From positions 1-28,957 of the forward strand of contig JAZQRT010000077.1 in assembly GCA_045629725.1 (NCBI GenBank): 28,957 bases of DNA. Direction: 5' to 3'. The position numbers and the translations under genes were made by a program. A model generated the notes under the pieces. It made no database searches. It was not told where the DNA came from and worked only from the letters and a program-made list of their open reading frames with translations. Shown here in pieces: positions 15,024 through 23,433 of the stretch; positions within the stretch are counted from its first letter, which is position 1; every line of letters begins with the position of its first letter. The stretch is from SIG714 sp045629725 (GTDB lineage Bacteria > Bacillota > Clostridia > Oscillospirales > CAG-272).

Positions 15024-15623
15024 TCACTTAATCAAAGAAGCGATGACCTCTACACAGCCGTCGATACCGATGGAGGAGCTATCGAGAACGATGTCATAGT
15101 TACGCATATCGTCCCATTTCTTAGAGGTATTGAAGGAATAGTAGTTTGCGCGTTTCTTGTTGTAGCGCTTGCAAACGGAAAGTGCGTTTTTCTCCTCGAT
15201 ACCGTATTCGTTTATAGCTCTTTTGATCTTAAAATCTTCATCGGCACGGATAAAAACTCGAAGAACGTTATCATGCTCCTTGAGGGCTTCGGAGGCACAG
15301 TGACCAACGAAGATTCCGGGTCCATTATCCGCAAGTGCGATAATGGTATTGTGTTCTTCGATATAGAGCTTACTTTCGGTAGGAAGAATATCGGAGCTGC
15401 CTGCGTTGAGCTGATTCATAACGAAAAGGGAATAAAGAAAGCTGTTGGAAACGGATTCCTCATAGCGTTCAAGATGTTCAACGGAAAGATTCTGGTTTGC
15501 CGCGGCAATTTCAAGGATCTCACGTCCGTAAACGGGGATGTTGAATTTATCGGAAAGCTTTTTGGCGATTTCTGTTCCTCCGCTGGCGTATTCGCGTTCA
15601 ATAGTTACGTATTTGATCTTCAT
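15024..15623 (-). CDS. Cytidylate kinase-like family protein
   Basis: This 199-residue P-loop protein begins VTIEREYASGGTEIAKKLSDKF, a glycine-rich nucleotide loop of the cytidylate kinase-like (Cytidylate_kin2) family rather than canonical Cmk. The GIFVGHCASEAL and RVFIRADEDFKIKRAI segments, and the KKRANYYSFNTSKKW region near the C-terminus, are typical. It may phosphorylate a nucleoside monophosphate, but members of this family are poorly characterised. GGAGG precedes the ATG. It is the last gene on the strand of the aro operon, 62 bases after the ZIP transporter, and probably shares its transcript. Confidence 0.85.
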   Translation of the reverse strand: MKIKYVTIEREYASGGTEIAKKLSDKFNIPVYGREILEIAAANQNLSVEHLERYEESVSNSFLYSLFVMNQLNAGSSDILPTESKLYIEEHNTIIALADNGPGIFVGHCASEALKEHDNVLRVFIRADEDFKIKRAINEYGIEEKNALSVCKRYNKKRANYYSFNTSKKWDDMRNYDIVLDSSSIGIDGCVEVIASLIK

Positions 15624-15685
15624 GGTGTTACCTCCGTTTTATTATTTGATAATTTAAAATTAATTACATGGTTTCTAAGGATTTT

Positions 15686-16444
15686 TCAGCCAAGGAGGGT
15701 ATCAAAGACCATCATTAGGCAGAATCCTGCAAGAAGGGAATAAGTGGCGCCTCGTTCTGCGCCGTGGGAGTGTGTTTCGGGTATCATTTCATCGCTTATT
15801 ACGTAGAGCATCGTACCGCCTGCAAAGGCAAGAGCAAAGGGAAGTATCGTGGAGGATACTGTTACTGCAAAATAACCGAGAAGCGTTCCGAGAATTTCAA
15901 TTGCCCCTGTTGAAAAGGCAATCAGAATAGTTCTTTTAGGTGATATACCCGAAGCGAGCATGGGTCCGATTATGACCATACCCTCGGGAATATTCTGCAG
16001 GGCAATTCCGCCTGCAATGGTAAGTGCCTCAAGGGTATTACCCGTTCCGAAGCCAACGCCTGCGGCAATACCCTCGGGAAGATTATGTATTGCGATGGCA
16101 ATTACAAAAAGCAGGACCTTGTCAAGCTTTTCTTGACTATTCGGGTGGGATTCACCCTCAGTTCCTGTAAGCTTGTGAAGGTGGGGAACGAGCTTGTCAA
16201 TTAAGTTGACACAAAACGCACCGCAAAAAACACCCAAAACGCTTACGATCAAGCCGTATTTTCCGCCGTATTCGACTGAGGGAAGGATAAGTCCCATAAC
16301 TGCGGCGGCAAGCATGACTCCCGAGGCAAATGAAAGGACGATGTCGCTGAATTTGTGAGTGGTCTTTTTGAAGATAAAGCCCAGCAGTGCACCGATAAGA
16401 GTGGCGCCGCCAACGCCCAAAGCGGTAATCAGTACGATAGTCAT
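15686..16444 (-). CDS. ZIP-family divalent metal transporter
   Basis: This 252-residue integral membrane protein moves divalent cations, typically zinc, into the cytoplasm. It has about eight hydrophobic helices. The two metal-site motifs lie in adjacent helices: HNLPEG (His120 to Gly125) and QNIPEG (Gln150 to Gly155). A His-containing cytoplasmic loop, PHLHKL to ESH (about 87-100), joins helices 3 and 4. The start ATG lies two bases after the aroQ stop, with GAGG inside the end of aroQ, so it is co-transcribed with the shikimate genes. A transporter here is unusual; 3-dehydroquinate synthase in the same operon is metal dependent, which is a possible but unproven link. Confidence 0.92.
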   Translation of the reverse strand: MTIVLITALGVGGATLIGALLGFIFKKTTHKFSDIVLSFASGVMLAAAVMGLILPSVEYGGKYGLIVSVLGVFCGAFCVNLIDKLVPHLHKLTGTEGESHPNSQEKLDKVLLFVIAIAIHNLPEGIAAGVGFGTGNTLEALTIAGGIALQNIPEGMVIIGPMLASGISPKRTILIAFSTGAIEILGTLLGYFAVTVSSTILPFALAFAGGTMLYVISDEMIPETHSHGAERGATYSLLAGFCLMMVFDTLLG

Positions 16445-16446
16445 AT

Positions 16447-16890
16447 TTATTTATCCTCTTTTAAATATTCAATGAGCCTGTTTACTGCAACGTTGTATCC
16501 GTCTGTTCCAAGACCGATCACAGAATCGATGCAGGCAAGGCGTATGTAACTCACTTGACGGAAATCCTCGCGCTCGGAAAGCTTTGAGATATGTATTTCC
16601 ACAGTGGGCATTTTCGTTGATTTTACTGCATCAAGAATGGCAATACTTGTGTGCGTATAAGCACCGGGGTTGATGACGATTCCGTCGGCTCCGTCAAAAT
16701 ATGCTTTTTGAATAAAGTCAACAAGGTCGCCCTCGTGATTGGATTGATAGAACTCCACGTCAACGCCGATACCATCACAATGAGATTTAATATTCTTTAA
16801 AAGCTCGGAGTAGGTAAGTTTGCCGTAATGGTCGGGCTCTCTGATGCCGAGAAGATTGAGATTGGGACCGTTAATAACAAATATTTTCAT
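16447..16890 (-). CDS. aroQ: Type II 3-dehydroquinate dehydratase
   Basis: This enzyme removes water from 3-dehydroquinate to give 3-dehydroshikimate, the third step of the shikimate pathway. The 147-residue length is typical of the dodecameric type II family. Catalytic and substrate residues are visible: NGPNLNLLGIRE (7-18) leading to Tyr22, Asn74 in INPGAYTHTS with His80, and His100 in EIHISKLSEREDFR with Arg111. The start overlaps the stop of the aroE-aroK fusion by four bases, and the ZIP gene begins two bases after its end. Confidence 0.97.
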   Translation of the reverse strand: MKIFVINGPNLNLLGIREPDHYGKLTYSELLKNIKSHCDGIGVDVEFYQSNHEGDLVDFIQKAYFDGADGIVINPGAYTHTSIAILDAVKSTKMPTVEIHISKLSEREDFRQVSYIRLACIDSVIGLGTDGYNVAVNRLIEYLKEDK

Positions 16891-18125
16891 TCTTTAACCT
16901 CCTTAATGATAAGGCTTGCGGTTTTTTTCGGTGTTCCCGCGGTTTTAATGACCGTGTCCGCCGTAGAGAGATAGATGGAGATCCTCTCGTTGTATCGGCG
17001 GATAAGCATATCCTCACTTGAAGAAAGAGGACGGTCGGATGTGGGAACTATCTCGCAAAGGGGACGGTCGAGGAAAAAGATATGACCGTTGAATTTGAGA
17101 TTTTTTATATTTTCATCTCGGAGTATGGCACCTCCGCCCGTTGCGATAACTGCACCTGTAACGGTGGTTGAAAGCTCACGGATAACACGGCTTTCAAGAT
17201 CGCGGAAGTACACTTCTCCGTATTTTTCAAATATTTCGGGAATCGGGATTCCTGCCGTTTTTACGATTTCCTCATCGGTGTCAATAAAAGTGCGTCCAAG
17301 TTGTTTGGCAATACGTTTACCGACGGTTGATTTTCCGCTTCCCGGCATACCTGTCAAAACTATATTCAGTTTATCGGCTCTCAAGGTGTTGTAAACCGCT
17401 CCGTTTGTTGTATCGGGAGTAATACCGATAAAGAACCTTGATGCTGCAGCTGCTTGAGCAACAAGCATAAAAAGTCCGGATATTGCGGGAATACCGAGCT
17501 TTTCTGCCGAAAGAACAAGAGAAGTACGGAGGGGATTATAAACCACGTCAACAACGCCCGAAAGTCTTGTGAATTTTGTAAGGTCAAAAGCAAGACTGTC
17601 AAAATCGGGGTACATTCCGAGAGGAGTCGTATTGATTATAAGGTCTGCGTCATAGTGTTTTTCGTATGCCTCTGCATAGTTGATTATTCCGTCCTTTGCA
17701 GTTCTGCCAACGATATAATATTCATTACAGCCAAGGCTTGATAAAGCTGCCGCAGCGGTCTTTGAGGTACCTCCGCTTCCTGCAATAAGCGCCTTTTTGC
17801 CGCTGAGGTCGGATATAACTGACTTTATAAGGTAGGTAATGCCGATAATGTCCGTGTTGTAGCCGTAAAGCTTACCCTCACGGTTTACAACGGTATTGAC
17901 TGCGCCGATCGTTTCGGCAGTGGGATCAATATGGTCAAGATAGGGAATAACGTCGGTCTTGTAGGGAATGGTTACGTTGATTCCAAGAAAATCCCTTTCT
18001 TTCATAAAGGCGTCAAGCTCCTCGGGGGGTATCTCCTTGAGCTCGTAGGTGTAGGGAGCGATCATTTCGTGAATGATTTTAGAATAGGAGTGCCCGAGCT
18101 TTTTCCCGATAAGTCCGTATTTCAT
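16887..18125 (-). CDS. aroE-aroK: Bifunctional shikimate dehydrogenase / shikimate kinase (AroE-AroK fusion)
   Basis: A single 412-residue chain carries two shikimate enzymes. Residues 1 to about 250 are shikimate dehydrogenase: substrate serines in GHSYS (13 and 15), Lys56 in NVTIPYK, Asp92 in GYNTD, the nucleotide turn GSGGTSKT (116-123), NTTPLGMYP, and the closing GLFMLVAQAA helix. Residues from about 252 are shikimate kinase: Walker A GMPGSGKS (259-266), DTDEEI, FRDLES, ATGGGAI (328-334) and the DRPL lid. No stop or frameshift separates them. Start at ATG 18125, which overlaps the aroC stop (ATGA); the frame continues upstream into aroC without a better start. Its own end overlaps aroQ in the same way. 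It catalyses 3-dehydroshikimate to shikimate 3-phosphate. Confidence 0.96.
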   Translation of the reverse strand: MKYGLIGKKLGHSYSKIIHEMIAPYTYELKEIPPEELDAFMKERDFLGINVTIPYKTDVIPYLDHIDPTAETIGAVNTVVNREGKLYGYNTDIIGITYLIKSVISDLSGKKALIAGSGGTSKTAAAALSSLGCNEYYIVGRTAKDGIINYAEAYEKHYDADLIINTTPLGMYPDFDSLAFDLTKFTRLSGVVDVVYNPLRTSLVLSAEKLGIPAISGLFMLVAQAAAASRFFIGITPDTTNGAVYNTLRADKLNIVLTGMPGSGKSTVGKRIAKQLGRTFIDTDEEIVKTAGIPIPEIFEKYGEVYFRDLESRVIRELSTTVTGAVIATGGGAILRDENIKNLKFNGHIFFLDRPLCEIVPTSDRPLSSSEDMLIRRYNERISIYLSTADTVIKTAGTPKKTASLIIKEVKE

Positions 18126-19237
18126 TTTTGTTCCGCCTTCGAAAGACCTGTAAGACATTCACCGAATCTCGTTTCAAGCAGGTCAAGAAGTGCGATGGCG
18201 GTAATACAGGTGATAACGATGGACGCGCGGTGAATGATTGCTGGATCGTGGCGCCCTTCAATGGTAAGACTTGTGTTTTCAAGAGTCTGCATATTAACGG
18301 TGGATTGTTCACGCATAATAGAGGGAGTGGGCTTTACGGCGCATCTGAAGATGATGGGCATGCCGTTTGTGATACCGCCGTTGATGCCTCCGTTGTTGTT
18401 CGTGTGCGTTTTAACCCTTCCGTTTTCGGAGTAAAACTGGTCGTTAGCCTCATTTCCCATCATGTCCGCAAAGGAAAAACCGGCGCCGAATTCCACTCCC
18501 TTAATACCGGGAACGGAGAAAAGACAGTGAGAGATTATGCTTTCAACGGAATCAAAGAAAGGCTCTCCAACTCCGGAGGGCATTCCGATAACGGCAGTTT
18601 CTGTAATTCCTCCGATACTGTTTAGCTCGTTTCTTGCGTTTTCAATGGCTTTTTTCATATCATCAGCCTTGTTATCATCAAGAACGGGGAAGGTCATGTT
18701 GTTGAGGGCTTCAATGTCGGAGCAATAATCGGCGGCATTGAATTCGCGGTCGGAGATACCTCCGCATTTTTTTATGTGTGTTCCGAGGGTGATCCCGTAT
18801 TTTTTAAGCACCTCAAGAGCTACGGCTCCTGCCGCAACGATGCCCGAGGTGATCCTGCCCGAAAAATGTCCGCCGCCGCGATAATCCTCAAAACCGAGAT
18901 ATTTTATATGTCCCGAATAATCCGCATGTCCGGGGCGGGGAAGATCTTTAATTTTTGAATAATCGCGGCTTCTTGTGTCAGAATTGGGAATAACTATGCA
19001 AATTGGTGTACCGGTTGTTACACCTTCAAATATTCCGCTCAGAACAGAGAAATCATCAGCCTCCTGTCTTGCAGTGGAAATTTTACCTGCAGGACGGCGA
19101 AGCGTCAGAAAATGCGCGATAGTATCACGTGAGACGGCGACGCCCGAGGGCACACCGTCAATTATAACGCAGATACCTCCGCCGTGGCTCTCGCCCGAGA
19201 TGGTCACGGCGAAATTGTTTCCGAATGTATTTTTCAT
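18122..19237 (-). CDS. aroC: Chorismate synthase
   Basis: This FMN-dependent lyase turns 5-enolpyruvylshikimate 3-phosphate into chorismate. It has 371 residues and carries the family landmarks GESHG (15-19), the RRPAGKISTARQEAD segment with its phosphate-binding arginines, RPGHADYSG, YRGGGHFSGRIT, the GVEFGAGF strand and TNNNGGINGGITNG near residue 285. The ATG at 19237 overlaps the aroB stop by four bases, and its end overlaps the aroE-aroK start by four, so the operon is tightly coupled here. Confidence 0.97.
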   Translation of the reverse strand: MKNTFGNNFAVTISGESHGGGICVIIDGVPSGVAVSRDTIAHFLTLRRPAGKISTARQEADDFSVLSGIFEGVTTGTPICIVIPNSDTRSRDYSKIKDLPRPGHADYSGHIKYLGFEDYRGGGHFSGRITSGIVAAGAVALEVLKKYGITLGTHIKKCGGISDREFNAADYCSDIEALNNMTFPVLDDNKADDMKKAIENARNELNSIGGITETAVIGMPSGVGEPFFDSVESIISHCLFSVPGIKGVEFGAGFSFADMMGNEANDQFYSENGRVKTHTNNNGGINGGITNGMPIIFRCAVKPTPSIMREQSTVNMQTLENTSLTIEGRHDPAIIHRASIVITCITAIALLDLLETRFGECLTGLSKAEQK

Positions 19238-20250
19238 TTTCCGTATTCACTCCAAACAATGTTTTTAATATCCTCAAGGGGAGTGGTTCTAATTTTAAAA
19301 GAGCCGATATTTTCACAGTAGATCATATCAATACCGCCCTTTCCTGATTTTTTGTCATGGATAATGGCGGAATAGACCTCCTCGGGATCACAGGTGACTG
19401 AGGTGGGAAGACCGATCTTGTCATAAATGGGAATAAGCCTTTCCCGCATTTCCTTTGAAGAAAGTGCAAGTATTCCGAGGGCTACACATTCTCCGTGGTA
19501 AAGTCCCCCGTCAAAGCCAAGAGTGCTTTCAATTCCGTGACCGATGGTATGTCCGAAATTAAGCACCTTGCGAAGCCCTTTTTCTTTTTCGTCCTTAGAA
19601 ACTACGTCGGCTTTTATCCTCAGGGACATAGCAATAACGGTTTCGATATCCTTTTCGGGATCTCCGCTTTCAAACATTTCAAAAAGCTCGCCATCAAAGC
19701 ACATAGCCATTTTGAGCGCTTCTGCAAGTCCGTTTGATATCTGTCTTTTTGGCAGAGTTTTCAAGGTGTCGGGGTCTATAATTACTTTTTTAGGTTGATA
19801 AAATGCTCCGACGATATTTTTTACGCTTCCGATATTTATGGCGGTCTTTCCTCCCACTGAGGAGTCAACCGAGGAAAGGACTGTTGTGGGAATGTTGTAA
19901 AAATCAATTCCCCTCATGTAAGCAGATGCAGCAAATCCTGCAAGATCGCCGACAACTCCGCCTCCAACGGCAACAACAGCGTCATGCCTGTCAAATCCGT
20001 TTACAAGCATGATCTTGCAGAGCATTTCAAAATTTTCAATGGATTTGCTGTTTTCACCCTGCTCTACGGTATATATAACGGGCTGACGGCAAAAGCTTTC
20101 AACCTTTTTTGCATATTCCTCGGGAACACCGTCGTCTGTGACGATCAGTACCCGACGGTCAAGGTTAAGGTAGGTGCCAACTTTGGAAAGAGCACCTCTT
20201 TCGATAACGATATCGTAGCCGTTACCCGCAAGATCTGTTTTGATTATCAT
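19234..20250 (-). CDS. aroB: 3-dehydroquinate synthase
   Basis: This NAD- and metal-dependent enzyme cyclises DAHP to 3-dehydroquinate. The 338-residue protein has VAVGGGVVGDLAGFAAS (NAD turn, around 93-109), the NIPTTVLSSVDSSVGGKTAIN block, the LAEALKMA helix with a metal-ligand Glu, and FGHTIGHGIE and YHGECVALG holding the metal histidines. It is a little shorter than the usual 350-365. It follows pheA by 43 bases and overlaps aroC by four. DAHP synthase, its supplier, is not in the window. Confidence 0.97.
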   Translation of the reverse strand: MIIKTDLAGNGYDIVIERGALSKVGTYLNLDRRVLIVTDDGVPEEYAKKVESFCRQPVIYTVEQGENSKSIENFEMLCKIMLVNGFDRHDAVVAVGGGVVGDLAGFAASAYMRGIDFYNIPTTVLSSVDSSVGGKTAINIGSVKNIVGAFYQPKKVIIDPDTLKTLPKRQISNGLAEALKMAMCFDGELFEMFESGDPEKDIETVIAMSLRIKADVVSKDEKEKGLRKVLNFGHTIGHGIESTLGFDGGLYHGECVALGILALSSKEMRERLIPIYDKIGLPTSVTCDPEEVYSAIIHDKKSGKGGIDMIYCENIGSFKIRTTPLEDIKNIVWSEYGK

Positions 20251-20293
20251 TTTATTCCTCTTGATTATTTGCTTTACAGCCGAGGGCGAATTT

Positions 20294-21394
20294 TTATTTT
20301 AATGATGTATTCTGAGATGAATAAATACCCGCAACCTTTAATTTATCGCAGTAGGATCTGAGTCTTGCAATAAGCTCTGAGCCTTCCTCCGACTTAACTG
20401 CTCCCTCACATTCAACGTAGAAGTGATACTGCCAAACGAGCTCCTTCATGGGGCGGCTTCGTATAGCACGCATATTGAAGCCCATTCTGCCGATAACGTT
20501 CATAGCCTCAGCAAGAGCACCTGCTTCGTTTTTAACGGTAAATACAAGAATAAAGCGGTCGTCCTTTTTTGCTCCGATAGAGCTGTTAAGGGTGCGGCTG
20601 AATACACCGAATTTCGTTACGTTTGTCTTGTTATCATTGATCTGGCTTTCAATAACCTCAAGTCCCTGTATTTTTGCGGATTCCTCACTTGCGATAGCCG
20701 CAAGGGTGGGATCTTTTTTTTCTGCAACGTATTTTGCCGCAAGAGCAGTATTTTCAAATTGTATCTGCTCCCAACCCATCTTTTTGATGTGCTCGGCACA
20801 TTGGCTGAGGGCTTGGGGATGGCTTATTACGGTCTTTATATCTGAAAGCTTGGTGTTTTTGAGTCCAACCAGCTCTTGAGTGATAAGAAGCTCATAAATT
20901 CCGTTTATGTAAAGTGAGCCTGAGAAGATCATGTCGGAAACCTGACCGACCTCGCCGCCGTAACTGTTTTCAAGGGGGAGAACTGCCGCGTCACATTCTC
21001 CGGACTCAACAGCATTGTATGCACTTTGAAAATTGGGGTAGGAAATGAGATTTGCGTTTTTAAAAATTCTACCCGAGGCGATATGGGCAAAAGCGCCCTC
21101 TGTGCCGCTGTATGCAACCTTCAATCCCGAAAGGATCCGCTCCTGATATTTTTTTGAGGTGTCCATAAGGTCTTGAAGAAAATTGACGTAATATTCACGG
21201 ATAACGTCGTCCGTAATGTATAATGCGTTTCTTTCGATAACTGCTCTTTCTCTTGAGGCGTCGAAAATGGGCAGACCGTTTTCCATTTTATATGATGCGA
21301 CATCCTCGGCACAGTGCATCCTTTTTTCAAAAAGCTCTGCCATCTGTCGATCAATACTGTTGATCTGCTCTCTGGCGCGTAAAAGTTTATCCAT
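20294..21394 (-). CDS. pheA: Bifunctional chorismate mutase / prephenate dehydratase (P-protein)
   Basis: This protein converts chorismate to prephenate and on to phenylpyruvate for phenylalanine. Residues 1-85 form an AroQ-type chorismate mutase helix bundle (REQINSIDRQMAELFEKR; YKMENGLPIFDASRE). Residues about 90-268 are prephenate dehydratase (VAYSGTEGAFAH, LPLENSYGGEV, SHPQALSQC). Residues about 280-356 are an ACT domain (FILVFTVKNEAGALAEAM; RAIRSRP), the usual site of feedback inhibition by phenylalanine. The dehydratase N-x-T-R-F motif reads NVTKF (258-262), with Lys for Arg. GGAGG lies before the ATG. First gene of the aro operon, about 30 bases behind a near-consensus promoter. Confidence 0.95.
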   Translation of the reverse strand: MDKLLRAREQINSIDRQMAELFEKRMHCAEDVASYKMENGLPIFDASRERAVIERNALYITDDVIREYYVNFLQDLMDTSKKYQERILSGLKVAYSGTEGAFAHIASGRIFKNANLISYPNFQSAYNAVESGECDAAVLPLENSYGGEVGQVSDMIFSGSLYINGIYELLITQELVGLKNTKLSDIKTVISHPQALSQCAEHIKKMGWEQIQFENTALAAKYVAEKKDPTLAAIASEESAKIQGLEVIESQINDNKTNVTKFGVFSRTLNSSIGAKKDDRFILVFTVKNEAGALAEAMNVIGRMGFNMRAIRSRPMKELVWQYHFYVECEGAVKSEEGSELIARLRSYCDKLKVAGIYSSQNTSLK

Positions 21395-21427
21395 TTTGAA
21401 CCTCCGAATTACAAAAACCCACTATAT

Positions 21428-21456
21428 ATGATACACCATTTGAAAAAATATGTCAA
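21428..21456 (-). promoter_or_regulatory. Predicted sigma-A promoter of the pheA-aro operon
   Basis: On the minus strand TTGACA (21456-21451), a 17-base spacer, then TATCAT (21433-21428). The leader to pheA would be only about 25 bases, too short for an attenuator, T-box or riboswitch, so control is more likely at the promoter or by enzyme feedback. Confidence 0.8.
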
Positions 21457-21519
21457 GAGTTTACCATTTTATATGTTAAAAAATTTTGAATAAAAATGCA
21501 AAAAATGATAATAGCAAAG

Positions 21520-21555
21520 AAATATCCCGATACCCATGGGGGCATCGGGATATTT
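21520..21555 (-). terminator. Terminator after the ABC/unknown membrane protein operon
   Basis: AAATATCCCGAT (21520-21531) pairs with ATCGGGATATTT (21544-21555), a 12-bp stem with an 11-base loop, 11 bases beyond the stop of the gene at 21567. The T-run beyond the stem is short and interrupted. Confidence 0.75.
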
Positions 21556-21566
21556 AGAAATTCCAA

Positions 21567-22577
21567 TTACAGTAAGAAGAATATAAAGACGAGAGCTACG
21601 AGGAAGGTAATGACGGAGCAAACAACCGCAATGGCTCTCAGAAGTCCGCAGTAGGGAGATTCCATCTTCGGAGCCTTAACAAAGCAGATTATTGCCGCAA
21701 CAAGGGGACCAACTCCAAATACGAGTGCTGCAAGTATCAACATGATTACTCCAAATGCGGAGTTCTCGCTAATGTCGATATCATCATCAATATCAAAACC
21801 GTTATTTTGGTTACGTGCATCGTTAAAGGTGCTGATCAGAGGTTTATGTGTGATCTCGTGTATTATATAGGTCTTTGGGCTGATAGCGTCGGTGTTGTTG
21901 GGATTTGCAAGATCGATATTGTTTTCAGAATAGTCGAGATAGTAGTATTTATCATTCTCGTTGTTATAGAAAAGAATACCGTACTTTACAAATATTTCTT
22001 TTGTTGAGTTATAAGTGTATACACCCATACCTTCAAGGGAGTAAAACATGTAGGATTGGATAGTGTAGGAGGGTTCTGCTTTAAGCTTTGAATAATCAAG
22101 GTTTGCATTATTTATTGAATATTCATAAGACTCCGACAGTTTAAAAAAGATTCTTGAGCCTTCTCCTTTGAGTAAACTCTTAAATTCAGATAAGTATGCA
22201 GAGCTTACATAGGTAAAGTTCAAATTTTGGGGTGAATTTCTTAGGAATAAAGAGATCTCTAAAACACAAAGATCACCATCTTTGTTGTAATACTCTGTAG
22301 AATATATTGATCCGATCATGCTCTCTTGTTCGTCTAAGAGTTCGAATTCAATGGAATTTCTGATTTGTTTATCGAAATTTGAAACAAAGGCGGAGGAATA
22401 GTCCGAGGATACATAGAAGAATCTTTCTTCATTGATCGTAATTAAACTAAAATCACGGTGTATTTTGGCATAGGTCGTATCTTCAACATTTTCTTTAGCA
22501 AAGGTGACGATGGAAAGCGTTGAGATAAATACAAACGACAAAAGCGCAAGGGCTAAAATTTTCTTATAATTTTTCAT
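21567..22577 (-). CDS. Exported membrane protein of unknown function, last gene of the gntR-ABC operon
   Basis: I do not recognise this 336-residue protein. It has a signal peptide (KNYKKILALALLSFVFIST, ending near TFAKE), an extracellular region of about 230 residues rich in Tyr, Ser and Asn, an acidic stretch (DIDDDIDISE), then two hydrophobic helices near the C-terminus (VIMLILAALVFGVGPLVAAII and AIAVVCSVITFLVALVFIFFLL). The extracellular part shows no motif I can name. ATG 22577 is chosen because GGAGG lies eight bases upstream; the GTG three codons earlier is part of that site. It starts 13 bases after the ABC permease stop, so it may be an accessory or immunity-like partner of that transporter. 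Confidence 0.8.
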   Translation of the reverse strand: MKNYKKILALALLSFVFISTLSIVTFAKENVEDTTYAKIHRDFSLITINEERFFYVSSDYSSAFVSNFDKQIRNSIEFELLDEQESMIGSIYSTEYYNKDGDLCVLEISLFLRNSPQNLNFTYVSSAYLSEFKSLLKGEGSRIFFKLSESYEYSINNANLDYSKLKAEPSYTIQSYMFYSLEGMGVYTYNSTKEIFVKYGILFYNNENDKYYYLDYSENNIDLANPNNTDAISPKTYIIHEITHKPLISTFNDARNQNNGFDIDDDIDISENSAFGVIMLILAALVFGVGPLVAAIICFVKAPKMESPYCGLLRAIAVVCSVITFLVALVFIFFLL

Positions 22578-22590
22578 TTTATCCACCTCC

Positions 22591-23433
22591 TCAGCTCAAA
22601 TTAAGCTTCTTGTCAAGCAAGCGAAGCTGTGCTGTGTAAAGCCCGAGACACAGAACCGCCGAGATCAATATCTGAACGATTATAACGATAAGGGATGTAA
22701 TACCCTGTAACGATTCGGGCGTGCCCTCAAGCAAGAATGCAAGTCCGAGGGTGGTGAAGGTTGCACCGACTTGAACAACTATCGATGCGATCGCACTGCC
22801 TACGTAATAAATTCCGATGGCAGCGAGAAGCTTGTGTTTTTTTGCGATTACAGAAGCAACCGTAATACAAGCGAAGATAAGGAGCGTGCCCAAGATGGAG
22901 CCGAGTATCAATTCAATGATAAAGTAAATTACAACGATCGTTATTCCGAGAATTGCACCTATCATTTCAGAGGCGATCATTTCTGAAAAGCCCGTGCCGA
23001 AAATATCAAACAGTTCATGTCTTATGGGTGATATCAAAAAGAAAACTACAATATCCAATATACATACCCCAAAGGTTGCAACGTTTGCGATAAAGGCCAT
23101 AAGTATCTTGGAATTTAAAAGATCGGAGCGTTTGACGGGAAGGGTAAAGGTGAGATATCCCTCATCTGTAAAGAAATTACGGTAAAATCTTTCAAAAATA
23201 AAGATCTCGTTACCGATGACGAAAGCCGAAATACCAAGAATGGAAACGATCATTCCGAATATTGCCGCGATCATGAGAAGGACAGCGATGCCCGTAGGCT
23301 CGGACTCTGCAAAGCTGTAAATTATGTTAAAGCAGACTCCGCCTACAACGGAAAGTCCGAGGGAAGCCACGGCAAGTATCCACCAATATTTGAACACGTG
23401 GCGAAGGTCATATTTTAAAAGCTTCTGTAACAT
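22591..23433 (-). CDS. ABC-2 type transporter permease
   Basis: This is a 280-residue polytopic membrane protein with about six hydrophobic helices. The N-terminal LQKLLKYDLRHVFKYWWIL is the amphipathic lead-in typical of clostridial ABC-2 permeases, and RNFFTDEGYLTFTLPVKRSDLLNSKI is the conserved loop of this group. It presumably forms the membrane channel for the ATPase encoded just upstream, whose gene overlaps it by 19 bases. GGGAGG is six bases or so before the ATG. The transported molecule is unknown; related YtrA-linked systems act in envelope stress, peptide antibiotic resistance or export. Confidence 0.87.
   Translation of the reverse strand: MLQKLLKYDLRHVFKYWWILAVASLGLSVVGGVCFNIIYSFAESEPTGIAVLLMIAAIFGMIVSILGISAFVIGNEIFIFERFYRNFFTDEGYLTFTLPVKRSDLLNSKILMAFIANVATFGVCILDIVVFFLISPIRHELFDIFGTGFSEMIASEMIGAILGITIVVIYFIIELILGSILGTLLIFACITVASVIAKKHKLLAAIGIYYVGSAIASIVVQVGATFTTLGLAFLLEGTPESLQGITSLIVIIVQILISAVLCLGLYTAQLRLLDKKLNLS

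Noticed and set aside
21395..21427. Attenuator, T-box or riboswitch in front of pheA
   Set aside because: The predicted leader is only about 25 bases with no hairpin and no leader peptide rich in Phe or Tyr.
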